A DNA stretch of 27,488 bases from a virus. Position 1 is the first letter of the stretch. Each line of letters starts with the position of its first letter. Of the stretch, positions 8,264-15,087 are shown one piece after another. The notes below the pieces were generated by a model. The model had not been told where the DNA came from. It did no database searches and saw only the letters and a list, made by a program, of their open reading frames with translations. The position numbers and the translations under genes were made by a program. The stretch spans positions 1-27,488 of IMG/VR virus record IMGVR_UViG_3300006875_000119. One strand, 5' to 3'.

Positions 8264-8269
8264 TAAACT
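8264..8269 (+). promoter_or_regulatory. Possible -10 element before the 103-residue gene
   Basis: GCTAAACTAACAAAGACC lies 29 nt before the ATG at 8293. It resembles the -10-like series at 472, 13520 and 15609 (TAAACT/TAAACG). Weak on its own. Confidence 0.28.
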
Positions 8270-8292
8270 AACAAAGACCATTCTTTTTAATC

Positions 8293-8604
8293 ATGGCAAT
8301 TACTTATCAATGGGCGGTGGCCAATATGGACCGCACGCTTTCAAATGGTTACGTGGGCACTGTTCACTATACGATCTCCGCCGATGATGGCACTTATGCA
8401 AGCTCGGCCTATGGCAGTCTTGGTCTTGAAGCTCCCGAAGAAGACGAAGCCATTCCGTATGCTCAGCTCACCCCCGAAATTGTCATCGGCTGGGTGAAGG
8501 ACAAATTTGGCGACGAAAAAGTTGCCGAAATTGAAGACGCTCTTGCTCAGCAAATTGAACAGCAGCGTGAGCCGAAAACTGGCACTGGCCTTCCCTGGGC
8601 TTGA
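8293..8604 (+). CDS. Conserved small phage protein of the tail region
   Basis: 103 residues. The pattern ITYQWAVANMDR near the N-terminus, a beta-rich centre (YVGTVHYTISADDGTYASSAYG), then PYAQLTPEIVIGWVKDKFGD, a helix and the C-terminal ..TGTGLPWA match a small conserved phage family that I recall beside tail genes (possibly DUF7936). Its biochemical role is unknown. It is followed after 3 nt by the 45-residue basic protein and then a terminator, so the two form one unit. Confidence 0.65.
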   Translation: MAITYQWAVANMDRTLSNGYVGTVHYTISADDGTYASSAYGSLGLEAPEEDEAIPYAQLTPEIVIGWVKDKFGDEKVAEIEDALAQQIEQQREPKTGTGLPWA

Positions 8605-8607
8605 TAA

Positions 8608-8745
8608 ATGGCCGCAAAATCAAAGATTGGTATTAGCGGGCAAAAGCTGCATCAAACTGGCAAGCCAAAACTTACAAGGCAAGGCCAAGGAAAACATAGT
8701 AAAGCTAGTCACGGACGTAAACTTACGCGAGGACAAGGCAAATAA
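8608..8745 (+). CDS. Tiny basic protein
   Basis: 45 residues: MAAKSKIGISGQKLHQTGKP at the start, then more Lys/Arg/Gly/Gln and ending RKLTRGQGK. About a quarter of the residues are Lys or Arg, with almost no hydrophobic core, so it is probably disordered and nucleic-acid or capsid binding. The start follows the previous stop by 3 nt (TGATAAATG), and a strong terminator comes 4 nt after the stop. I vaguely recall similar short basic proteins in cyanophages but cannot name one. Confidence 0.6.
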   Translation: MAAKSKIGISGQKLHQTGKPKLTRQGQGKHSKASHGRKLTRGQGK

Positions 8746-8749
8746 TAAA

Positions 8750-8774
8750 GGGGCCAAAAGGCCCCTTTTCTTTT
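8750..8774 (+). terminator. Intrinsic terminator
   Basis: GGGGCC-AAAA-GGCCCC followed by TTTTCTTTT. It ends the 8293-8745 unit, and the next putative promoter (8780) starts 5 nt later. Confidence 0.85.
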
Positions 8775-8779
8775 GTCGT

Positions 8780-8785
8780 TACAAT
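8780..8785 (+). promoter_or_regulatory. Putative -10 element TACAAT
   Basis: TACAATGGGAAGAAAGC lies 26 nt before the ATG at 8806, directly after a terminator. Transcription must therefore restart here if the terminator is efficient, which makes this the best-supported member of the series. Confidence 0.45.
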
Positions 8786-8805
8786 GGGAAGAAAGCATAG
8801 ACATC

Positions 8806-10032
8806 ATGGGACAAGTTAATAGGGGTGGAGAGCAGTTTGAAACAGCGATTGCCGCTGATTATCGCGGACAAATTATGCGCCGTGGCATTGATAGCGGGGA
8901 AGTGGATGCGTTTGCACGCAAGCGCGTGAGCCAACCCTATACATTGTTTGATTCCGTGCTTCGTTACGACAAGCGCAGTGATGTGTGGAATGAAACAATT
9001 ACTGGCTCTGCATCGTCTGTTCATGATGCAAATCAAAGCTCTATCAATATGACCGTCACCACTGCATCTGGTGACAGCGTAATGAGGCGCACTCGCCGAA
9101 GATTTCCTTATCAGCCAGGGAAATCTTTGCTTTCCATTCAAAGTTTTGCTGGGTCAGTACCAGCAAGTGGTGTTATTCAGGAAGTGGGATTATTTGATGA
9201 CAATAATGGAATCATTCTTCGTGCCAGTGGCACCACTCTTCAGTTTGTTGTCAGAGGAAAATATTCTGGCATTGTCACTGAAAACGTCGTTAATCAGGAT
9301 CAATGGAATATTGACACTGCTTCGTGGCTTGATTTTTCTAAGGCCAATATCTTCACTACTGATCTTGAATGGCTAGGGGCAGGACGAGCACGTTGTGGCT
9401 TTATTCTTGATGGCGAATATTATTATTGCCATGAATTTCTTCATGCAAATAATATTAGTAGTGTCTATATGACAGCGGCAGTATTGCCACAAACCTATCG
9501 CATCGCTAAGCATACAACAAGCGCCAGTGGTGCAACAATGAAACAAATCTGCTCTACGGTTGCAAGCGAAGGCGGATACGAACTTTACGGCGAAGTGTAT
9601 ACAATTGCCCCTGCTCTAGGCGTAATTCCTAATACAACTGGCGAGCGCATTGTTGCTGGTATTCGCATGGCAAGTGGCCGCACCGACAATGTGATTATTC
9701 CCGTAAAAGTTGATTTGGTAACGGAGGATAATACTACAATTGAATGGAAACTTCGCCGTAATCCAACCACTTCTGGTGTTACTTGGGCCGCTAGTGCCAA
9801 TGGCAGGGGGAATGTGGAAACCACTTCTGCCGGTAGCATTGTTTCTGGCGGCACCACTGTTAATGCTGGCCTTTATTACAGCGCTGGTTCAGTGGAGATT
9901 AACGTGCAAGATGGGCTTAGCCTTTCCTTGGGTGTCAATGGAAGCGGAGTCAGCGATGAGCTGTTTCTTACGGTGACAAGCTCTGGCAATGCCAAAGCAA
10001 CTGGCTTGCTGGGCTGGATTGAAACGCTTTAA
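8806..10032 (+). CDS. Virion structural protein
   Basis: 408 residues from the ATG at 8806. An upstream TTG at 8773 lies in the terminator T-run and is rejected. Segments such as FARKRVSQPYTLFDSVLRYD, RFPYQPGKSLLSIQSFAGS, VGLFDDNNGIILRASGTT and LEWLGAGRARCGFILDGEYYYC follow a widespread phage structural-protein pattern that I recall from marine phage genomes. The protein is beta-rich, with a Ser/Gly/Thr-rich C-terminal fibre-like part. It is probably a tail or fibre-associated component. The exact location in the particle is unknown. Confidence 0.7.
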   Translation: MGQVNRGGEQFETAIAADYRGQIMRRGIDSGEVDAFARKRVSQPYTLFDSVLRYDKRSDVWNETITGSASSVHDANQSSINMTVTTASGDSVMRRTRRRFPYQPGKSLLSIQSFAGSVPASGVIQEVGLFDDNNGIILRASGTTLQFVVRGKYSGIVTENVVNQDQWNIDTASWLDFSKANIFTTDLEWLGAGRARCGFILDGEYYYCHEFLHANNISSVYMTAAVLPQTYRIAKHTTSASGATMKQICSTVASEGGYELYGEVYTIAPALGVIPNTTGERIVAGIRMASGRTDNVIIPVKVDLVTEDNTTIEWKLRRNPTTSGVTWAASANGRGNVETTSAGSIVSGGTTVNAGLYYSAGSVEINVQDGLSLSLGVNGSGVSDELFLTVTSSGNAKATGLLGWIETL

Positions 10033-10044
10033 CCAGAAGCGCAT

Positions 10045-10050
10045 TACAAT
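10045..10050 (+). promoter_or_regulatory. Putative -10 element TACAAT
   Basis: TACAATGAAAGAAAAAGC lies 23 nt before the ATG at 10068, in a 35-nt gap. Same core and AAAGC tail as at 950 and 8780. Confidence 0.4.
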
Positions 10051-10067
10051 GAAAGAAAAAGCTCATC

Positions 10068-10406
10068 ATGATTACGCCAGGTAAGCACGATATTACGATT
10101 TATCAAGGCGCAACTTTTGAGCTTCAATTGCAATATAAAGACGCCTCTGGTGTGCCGGTCAACATGAGCGGCTACACCGTTGCGTCTAAATTGTACGACC
10201 GTCTCGGCAATACGAAGCTTGCTGATTTTGCAGTAACGTATATCAATCAAGCTAGTGGTATATTCAAAATTCGTTTAGAAGCCTCAGGGACTAGTGGCAT
10301 TACACAGCAAGGACAGTATGACGTACTAGTAACTGAGCCTAACAATAGCGCATATTATTTAGTTGAAGGAAATGCCTTTGTTAATCTTGGCTTGAGCTTC
10401 AAATGA
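10068..10406 (+). CDS. Small fibre / baseplate adaptor-like protein
   Basis: 112 residues, all-beta. The opening (ITPGKHDITIYQGATFELQL) followed by GVPVNMSGYTVASKLYD, a GIFKIRLEASGT strand and GQYDVLVTEPNN resembles the N-terminal Ig-like domain of phage upper-baseplate (BppU-type) and fibre-adaptor proteins. Its stop overlaps the next start by ATGA (10403-10406), so it is translated together with the collagen-like protein and the fibre that follow. Likely role: anchoring the fibre at 10705 to the tail. Confidence 0.65.
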   Translation: MITPGKHDITIYQGATFELQLQYKDASGVPVNMSGYTVASKLYDRLGNTKLADFAVTYINQASGIFKIRLEASGTSGITQQGQYDVLVTEPNNSAYYLVEGNAFVNLGLSFK

Positions 10407-10705
10407 CAGTCGTCGTACAACAGTCTTCTTCCATCGTTTCAATTGCAGAAACGGCAGACGCTTCTGTTGTCGTTAGTCAAGAAGCAAATACAATACAAAT
10501 ACAAGCTCCTCCACCATCGCCAAGGCTTGAATTTTTTGGTGAAGGCCCTCAAGGGGCCATTGGTCCTCAAGGGGAAAAAGGAATTAATTTAGACGAAACC
10601 GCTAAGATTGATGGAAGTGTAGTTTACTACGATGCTGCCGCTGCTAAGTTCAAAGCAGATGCAACAATCACTAAAACTCTTCTCACTGATGGAGGCAATT
10701 TCTGA
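10403..10705 (+). CDS. Short collagen-like linker protein
   Basis: 100 residues. An N-terminal beta-rich part (VVVQQSSSIVSIAETADASV) leads to a short collagen-like run (GPQGAIGPQGEKG, about residues 49-61) and a C-terminal segment of the kind found before fibre shafts. It overlaps the gene before (ATGA) and the gene after (TGATG at 10703-10707). It is probably a connector in the tail-fibre assembly. Collagen-like triplets are common in phage fibres. Confidence 0.65.
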   Translation: MTVVVQQSSSIVSIAETADASVVVSQEANTIQIQAPPPSPRLEFFGEGPQGAIGPQGEKGINLDETAKIDGSVVYYDAAAAKFKADATITKTLLTDGGNF

Positions 10706-11517
10706 TGTCTAATACTTTACGGATTAAGCGTCGTGCAAGTGGCGCTGCTGGTGCTCCGACAAGTTTAGCCAATGCAGAATTAGCCTTTAATGAAGTTGAT
10801 GATACGCTTTATTACGGAAAAGGAACTGGCGGCCAAAACAGCACTGCTACTACCATTGAGGCAATCGCTGGCAAAGGAGCCTTTGTAAATCTCACTGGCA
10901 ATCAAACAATTAGTGGCAACAAAACATTCACTGGAACAGTTGATTTAAGTGGCGCTACTATTGCGACAATTACTACAACTGGCGCTGTAACAATTGGCGG
11001 GGATTTAACCGTTAATGGCACTACCACCACTGTTAATAGTACGACAATTAGCGTTGATGATAAGAATTTAGAACTTGGCTCTACTGCATCGCCTTCTGAC
11101 GCTAGCGCTGATGGTGGTGGCATCACTTTAAAAGGAACAACGGACAAGACGTTTTCCTGGGTGGATGCTACGGATGCTTGGACAAGTAGTGAGCATATTA
11201 ATCTTGCAAGTGGCAAAGCCTTCTATATCAATGGTTCGTCTGTATTAACGGGTACAACTCTTGGTGCTGGCGTTGTCTCTTCAAGCCTGACAAGCGTTGG
11301 CACTATTGGCACCGGCATTTGGCAGGGTACTGCTATTGGACTGGCTTATGGTGGCACGGGAGCATCATCTGCATCAGGCGCACGAAGTGCTTTAGAGCTT
11401 GGCACAATCGCTGTTCAAGCAGCTAGCGGTGTGACTATTACTGGCGGCACCATTTCAAACGTTACGCTTAGTGGCGTGACCATCGTCAATTCCACCATCG
11501 ACGGCGGATCATATTGA
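10705..11517 (+). CDS. Tail fibre protein
   Basis: 270 residues. The N-terminus (SNTLRIKRRASGAAGAPTSL, LANAELAFNEVDDTLYYGKG) is a virion-attachment type shared in style with the 709-residue fibre. The shaft (NLTGNQTISGNKTFTGTVDL, GDLTVNGTTTTVNSTTISVD) and the YGGTGASSASGARSALELG unit are standard fibre motifs. No chaperone or lyase domain is visible. It is the last gene of a three-gene overlapping set and is followed by a terminator. Confidence 0.75.
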   Translation: MSNTLRIKRRASGAAGAPTSLANAELAFNEVDDTLYYGKGTGGQNSTATTIEAIAGKGAFVNLTGNQTISGNKTFTGTVDLSGATIATITTTGAVTIGGDLTVNGTTTTVNSTTISVDDKNLELGSTASPSDASADGGGITLKGTTDKTFSWVDATDAWTSSEHINLASGKAFYINGSSVLTGTTLGAGVVSSSLTSVGTIGTGIWQGTAIGLAYGGTGASSASGARSALELGTIAVQAASGVTITGGTISNVTLSGVTIVNSTIDGGSY

Positions 11518-11527
11518 AGCTATGCTT

Positions 11528-11552
11528 GGGCAGCATCATACTGCCCTTTTCT
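11528..11552 (+). terminator. Intrinsic terminator directly before the next start codon
   Basis: GGGCAG-CATCATA-CTGCCC followed by TTTTCT. It ends the fibre cluster, and the ATG at 11554 begins one base after the T-run. Confidence 0.75.
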
Positions 11553-11553
11553 C

Positions 11554-11766
11554 ATGGCTTTCCCATTTGTTGCAGAAGGCGAGTGGTACAAGCAGCAAAC
11601 CGAACATCTTTCAGACATTCTGGCTGAGCTGCTAACAGATGATGATCCGGCAATGGCTTGTAAGGCCCTGAGTGAAACCATTGCTACATGGGAAGACTAT
11701 CACGAGAAGGAGCTTGCCAAATGGAAGCGCCTCAGGGTGCTTCTGGGCCTGGGAGCTGGTACGTAA
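11554..11766 (+). CDS. Small helical protein, end of the virion block
   Basis: 70 residues, mostly helical and charged (WYKQQTEHLSDILAELLTDD, then HEKELAKWKRLRVLLGL). Family not recognised. It starts right after a terminator hairpin with no ribosome site. Its last 35 bases overlap the 3' end of the convergent gene at 11732-12136, and its own likely terminator lies inside that gene (11796-11826). Confidence 0.6.
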   Translation: MAFPFVAEGEWYKQQTEHLSDILAELLTDDDPAMACKALSETIATWEDYHEKELAKWKRLRVLLGLGAGT

Positions 11767-12136
11767 TCCTTAGTTCTCCGCCAAGAGCTTTGACGGCCTC
11801 GCTAGCGTCCGCTGGCGGGGCTTTTTCAATAAGCACAGATGGAACGATGGCATCAGGAAGAGGAGTGACTTTTGCATCAGGGAAAAGCTCATGGGCCTTT
11901 TCAGCGAGAGCATTTGCTTTTGTTTCACGCTCTTCTTTTCCCCATTGCTTGACCAACGCAGTTGTTTGTTGGTCGATTTTCTCCATAACAATTTTTGTTT
12001 TCCACTCTGCCCAATCAGGCCTGCAATAAGCCATGAGCATTTTGAACCATGGCTGCAAAGCAAGAGAGGGCCGCTTTTCGACGGCCCATAAGCCTAGTTC
12101 GTAGCACAAGGCATTAAACCAGGATTGCCTACTCAT
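11732..12136 (-). CDS. Unknown protein coupled to the endolysin gene
   Basis: 134 residues, Trp-rich N-terminal half (MSRQSWFNALCYELGLWAVE; PWFKMLMAYCRPDWAEWK), helical charged centre and a Pro-rich C-terminal tail (PPADASEAVKALGGEL). Family not recognised. Its ATG overlaps the endolysin stop (ATGA, 12133-12136), so the two are translated together; position suggests a lysis or late role. It overlaps the convergent 70-residue gene by 35 nt, and its 3' coding part carries a + strand terminator hairpin. Confidence 0.6.
   Translation of the reverse strand: MSRQSWFNALCYELGLWAVEKRPSLALQPWFKMLMAYCRPDWAEWKTKIVMEKIDQQTTALVKQWGKEERETKANALAEKAHELFPDAKVTPLPDAIVPSVLIEKAPPADASEAVKALGGELRITYQLPGPEAP
11796..11826 (+). 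terminator. + strand terminator embedded in an opposing gene
   Basis: GCCTCGCTAGCG pairs with CGCTGGCGGGGC (three G-T wobbles, no mismatch) with a tight loop, followed by TTTTT at 11822-11826. It would end transcripts of the virion block before they run into the lysis genes. It lies wholly within the coding frame of 11732-12136. Confidence 0.7.
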
Positions 12137-13077
12137 CCCTCCTGAAACACTGAAATAAATACTGTGCCGGCTTTAGTGAGAGGAAGAATCTTGTCGCGCA
12201 GGTCAATATTATGACAACGCACGCAACCATGAGTGGGGACCAGGGGCTGCTTGGGAACCCATGCGCCGGGCCAGCCATTAGCAGAGCCACCTCCGTGCGT
12301 CATAATTCCGGCTCTACTATTGCCGGTTTCTTGATTTTCTAGTTCGACCATATCGAAGCTGTACCAGCCGTAAGCCATGAGAGTACGGTCATAAGCAGGC
12401 TTGTCGCCCACCTTCTCGTAGTCTTTGTAAATGGCACCAATTTTATAAAGGCCAGGGGGAGTGTCTGAATTAGTAATCTTCCATTCAAAATCACTATATT
12501 GCCCACGAGCAAGACAAGGGATTTCCCATAACAGCTTTCCTTCAAACGAGAAAGCTTTCATGGTTTCTATTGCATCGTTCACGATTAAATGTGAATCGCC
12601 TTTCTTAAAACCAAAATCTTGTGGGCGTTTCTTTGGACCAATCATAGTAAAAGTAGTGCTCTCAGGAGCATATTCCTTCATGAGTTTAGATAGTTTTATA
12701 GGGTAATCGGGATCAGTGGCATACGACTGCTCCTTGAGCATTCGCGCTGCTGCATAACGATTAGGGGCATTATTAATGCCTTTAAATTGACGATAATCTT
12801 TGTACCATCGCGTGATTAGATATTCAATGCAAGCAGCAAGACTGGGAAAATCAATGAATCCTGCTTTAATGGTCACCCATTGACCGTCATACCATTCTTG
12901 CGTGGTTGTAGTAGTGCCACTTCCTTTTAAGCCTAAATAATTATGCTTTCCAGAAGTGTGCTTTCCAAAGCCACTTTCTAAGCAGCACTGTGCAGCTACC
13001 AGTTCTGGATATCGAGCGCCATATTTACGAGCAATTTGGAAGCATTCATCCCAGAATGCTCGATTTGACGGCCACAT
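12133..13077 (-). CDS. Two-domain endolysin: GH73 glucosaminidase + YkuD (L,D-transpeptidase) domain
   Basis: 314 residues. Residues about 18-50 (ELVAAQCCLESGFGKHTSG, KHNYLGLKG) carry the FlgJ/GH73 N-acetylglucosaminidase signature, with Glu34 as likely general acid. The C-terminal half is a YkuD-type domain: MTHGGG (His261) and THGCVRC (282-288) with the nucleophile candidate Cys285. YkuD enzymes form or cut peptide cross-links; GH73 cuts the glycan. No signal peptide is visible, so a holin is expected, and two small membrane proteins lie just upstream. The gene begins 4 nt after the 47-residue membrane protein and overlaps the next gene by ATGA. Confidence 0.8.
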   Translation of the reverse strand: MWPSNRAFWDECFQIARKYGARYPELVAAQCCLESGFGKHTSGKHNYLGLKGSGTTTTTQEWYDGQWVTIKAGFIDFPSLAACIEYLITRWYKDYRQFKGINNAPNRYAAARMLKEQSYATDPDYPIKLSKLMKEYAPESTTFTMIGPKKRPQDFGFKKGDSHLIVNDAIETMKAFSFEGKLLWEIPCLARGQYSDFEWKITNSDTPPGLYKIGAIYKDYEKVGDKPAYDRTLMAYGWYSFDMVELENQETGNSRAGIMTHGGGSANGWPGAWVPKQPLVPTHGCVRCHNIDLRDKILPLTKAGTVFISVFQEG

Positions 13078-13081
13078 GGCC

Positions 13082-13225
13082 TCAGCCCTTCACGCGGAAA
13101 ATAGTTTTCAGGCCTTCAATAAGAAGCTGAAGAACGTTGTTGCTTTTCCAGGGGGAATGATCCAGAATTTGGTCAGCGGCGGCAATAATGATACCACCAA
13201 TAACAAACCATTCTGCGCCGCTCAT
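13082..13225 (-). CDS. Small single-helix membrane protein, holin candidate
   Basis: 47 residues. A short hydrophobic segment (WFVIGGIIIAAADQIL, residues 6-21) follows MSGAE; the rest is amphipathic and ends in a basic tail (KTIFRVKG). It lies 4 nt before the endolysin start and 30 nt after the 71-residue membrane/coiled-coil protein, the usual holin position. The function is inferred from position and hydropathy. Confidence 0.55.
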   Translation of the reverse strand: MSGAEWFVIGGIIIAAADQILDHSPWKSNNVLQLLIEGLKTIFRVKG

Positions 13226-13255
13226 GATGAACAATGCAAGGAAGATATAAATACG

Positions 13256-13471
13256 CTAGCGCTTAATTTCTAAACTGCGCACTCTTGTTTCAATGTCACT
13301 CATCTTGTCTGTGAGCACGCTTAGCTTTTCGGTGATGCTTTCAATTTGCACTGCCACTCTTGCTTGCTGAGTGCCCACTGCAATAAGCATGGCGCCTGTT
13401 GACAGCAACATGCCAGCCGTGATGGTGGCTACAAAATTTGCAAGGCCCTCCTTGAAACTGTCCATAGCCAT
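13256..13471 (-). CDS. Membrane-anchored coiled-coil protein, holin-like candidate
   Basis: 71 residues from the ATG at 13471; a second ATG at 13465 is also possible, and a TTG at 13474 is rejected. One membrane helix (FVATITAGMLLSTGAMLIAV) is followed by a heptad-like segment (SITEKLSVLTDKMSDIETRV). Small one-helix coiled-coil proteins of this sort (XhlA-like) often assist phage lysis. It is the first gene of the lysis set. A -10-like TATAGA sits 22 nt upstream. Confidence 0.6.
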   Translation of the reverse strand: MAMDSFKEGLANFVATITAGMLLSTGAMLIAVGTQQARVAVQIESITEKLSVLTDKMSDIETRVRSLEIKR

Positions 13472-13487
13472 CAATCAATACGCTTAT

Positions 13488-13493
13488 TCTATA
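13488..13493 (-). promoter_or_regulatory. Possible -10 element for the lysis operon
   Basis: On the - strand, TATAGAAT lies about 22 nt before the ATG at 13471, in the divergent gap with the HNH gene. On the + strand, TAAACT at 13520 lies 31 nt before the HNH start. No -35 box is clear for either. Confidence 0.35.
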
Positions 13494-13550
13494 AAAATTC
13501 ACGAGGCATTATTTAGCGTTAAACTATGGGCAAGACAATTTAATAGTGCC

Positions 13551-14033
13551 ATGCTAAGAGCGAATGGTCCTGATGAGCTGCTTTACTCTCTCATTGAACT
13601 TCGCCCTGGTGATGCAAAACGCAGATTTCGCAAAAGCATCTTTGAAGACTATTTTTTAAGGGGACCATTTGGCCAATGCGCCTGTGCATATTGCGGAGAA
13701 TGGAAAGAAAAGCTTACAATCGACCACATTATTCCAAAGAGCAAGGGAGGGCCTCATTTTAGTAAATTTAATCTTGTACCTTCTTGTCGAGCTTGCAACC
13801 TTTCCAAAGGCAATGAAAACCTTTTTGAATGGTGGCGTCCTCAGCAATTTTGGACTGAAAAGCAAGAAGAAATTTTAATGGCGTGGGTATATTGCAATAG
13901 TTTTGTTAGTGCTCACACCGACCAAAAAGAGCTTGAAGCATGGTGCGAGAAGAAAGGGATTGTCCTGCCGATGCATCAATCAATTGAACATGAAAAAGCC
14001 CCCTTATGGGGGCTTTGTTGTAGTGCTGCTTAG
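13551..14033 (+). CDS. HNH endonuclease
   Basis: 160 residues from the ATG at 13551. The frame extends upstream to 13371 but would overlap the lysis gene head-on, so this start is preferred. The HNH core is complete: CAYCGEW, then TIDHIIPKSKGG (catalytic His pair region), CRACNLSKGNE with the second zinc pair. Such enzymes nick or cut DNA, serving as free-standing homing nucleases or in packaging. It stands alone on the + strand between two reverse blocks, which fits a mobile gene. Its last codons run through the terminator at 13993-14020. Confidence 0.85.
   Translation: MLRANGPDELLYSLIELRPGDAKRRFRKSIFEDYFLRGPFGQCACAYCGEWKEKLTIDHIIPKSKGGPHFSKFNLVPSCRACNLSKGNENLFEWWRPQQFWTEKQEEILMAWVYCNSFVSAHTDQKELEAWCEKKGIVLPMHQSIEHEKAPLWGLCCSAA
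13993..14020. terminator. Bidirectional terminator inside the 3' end of the HNH gene
   Basis: GCCCCC-TTAT-GGGGGC with TTTGTT on the + side and TTTTT on the - side. On the - strand it ends the ThyX/DUF3310 unit. It lies within the last codons of the HNH gene. Confidence 0.75.
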
Positions 14034-14377
14034 CTTTCGACGGGAGCAAACATCACTTGTTTTCCTGGAAGATCGTAACGGACACCTGGCATCGGACAAA
14101 ATCCTCCTTCGCATTGCTGAGAGGCGTTTTCAAGAGCTTCAATTGCTTCTTGCTGTGGCTCATTTTCCATATTAAAGATGAGAAGGTCAAGATACCAGCT
14201 CGCTTTTTTCAAATCCTCCAAGCCATTCTTGTCTTCATAGCGCCAAACATATTTGATGATATTTCCCTTTAGGAAACCCTTAAAGCCGTCTTTGTCCATT
14301 GAGGCTTCGATAGCCTCAATACATTCAATGCCACCGTTTTTGGCATAGTGGCGAGGATTTTTAACAGGATCGTGCAT
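14030..14377 (-). CDS. DUF3310 family protein
   Basis: 115 residues from the ATG at 14377; a TTG two codons upstream is less likely. The core NPRHYAKNGGIECIEAIEAS, GFLKGNIIKYVWRYEDKNG and LEDLKKASWYLDLLI is the DUF3310 pattern, common in phages and sometimes annotated as nucleotide-kinase-like. The C-terminal half carries a Cys-containing tail (QQCEGGFCPMPG) outside the conserved core. The start is 2 nt after the ThyX stop, so the two are co-transcribed; a nucleotide-metabolism link is inferred from that. Confidence 0.8.
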   Translation of the reverse strand: MHDPVKNPRHYAKNGGIECIEAIEASMDKDGFKGFLKGNIIKYVWRYEDKNGLEDLKKASWYLDLLIFNMENEPQQEAIEALENASQQCEGGFCPMPGVRYDLPGKQVMFAPVES

Positions 14378-14379
14378 GG

Positions 14380-15087
14380 TCAAAATGATGCTTGGTGAAG
14401 ATCAAAAGCTTCAAAAGCTTCTTTAAACAATGGGCGGGCCAAGGAAGATAAGGCTTGAGCATAAGCCTGAATTTCCCATTGACTACTAGCTTCATCTCGC
14501 AATGAAATAAAATGCAATAAAGCTTGCAAGCTGCAGGTCCATGTGAAAGAAGTGTAAGTGGACATAGGCAGGATTCCTCGCGCTTGCTCCTTGCTCACTC
14601 CTAGCGTCAGGAGAGCCCTGTAAGCCTGTTTAGCCTGTTCTAATGCCTTGGCATATTCAATCATTGCCACTTGATTCATAGCAGGCTCCAGGGGGCCACT
14701 GGAGGCTTGTTTATTGTTTGAGCTTTGATAACGAAAACCTCGCGGCATATAAGACACTTCATCATCGGCTTCGCAATAGCGAAAGCTTTTTTCATTCCAG
14801 CCAAGTGTATCGTTAGCAAATGTTCCACCAATTACATGCTTCCACCATTGCCGACAAACATAAAGTGGAGCTTTCACTTGCCATTTTGTAATGACACCAC
14901 GAAATGGACTGGTGTGCTTGTGTTGCACTAAATAATTAAGCAGCTTTTGGTCTTTTTCAGACCATTCACTACTCGTTTGATCAAAACTTTGACGGGCGTC
15001 ACAAACAATATCCAAAGAGCTTCCCATCCAATCAATGAGACGCACAAAGCTAATGCCATCCATTAGCGGATCAATTTTGGTCATCAT
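14380..15087 (-). CDS. thyX: Flavin-dependent thymidylate synthase (ThyX), variant signature
   Basis: 235 residues. It makes dTMP from dUMP using FAD and methylene-tetrahydrofolate. Conserved parts: ARQSF (31-35), HTSPFRG (58-64), RQWWKH (79-84), WNEKSFRY (97-104) and RGILPMSTYTSFTWTCSLQA with LLHFISLRD near the C-terminus. The usual RHRxxSxNExSxRY motif is altered: KHV replaces RHR and about eight residues are inserted before WNE. I believe some phage ThyX proteins share this longer form. The start overlaps the stop of the membrane-protein gene upstream (15084-15087). Co-transcribed with DUF3310. Confidence 0.85.
   Translation of the reverse strand: MMTKIDPLMDGISFVRLIDWMGSSLDIVCDARQSFDQTSSEWSEKDQKLLNYLVQHKHTSPFRGVITKWQVKAPLYVCRQWWKHVIGGTFANDTLGWNEKSFRYCEADDEVSYMPRGFRYQSSNNKQASSGPLEPAMNQVAMIEYAKALEQAKQAYRALLTLGVSKEQARGILPMSTYTSFTWTCSLQALLHFISLRDEASSQWEIQAYAQALSSLARPLFKEAFEAFDLHQASF

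Noticed and set aside
499-11517. Very frequent AGTGGC / ACTGGC hexamers across the tail region
   Set aside because: They are explained by Ser-Gly, Thr-Gly and Gly-Thr dipeptides in fibre proteins combined with a steady codon preference; most are in frame and not spaced like a signal.
13371-14033. 220-residue version of the HNH protein
   Set aside because: The first 60 residues run antisense through the lysis gene at 13256-13471 and show no domain; the ATG at 13551 is preferred.
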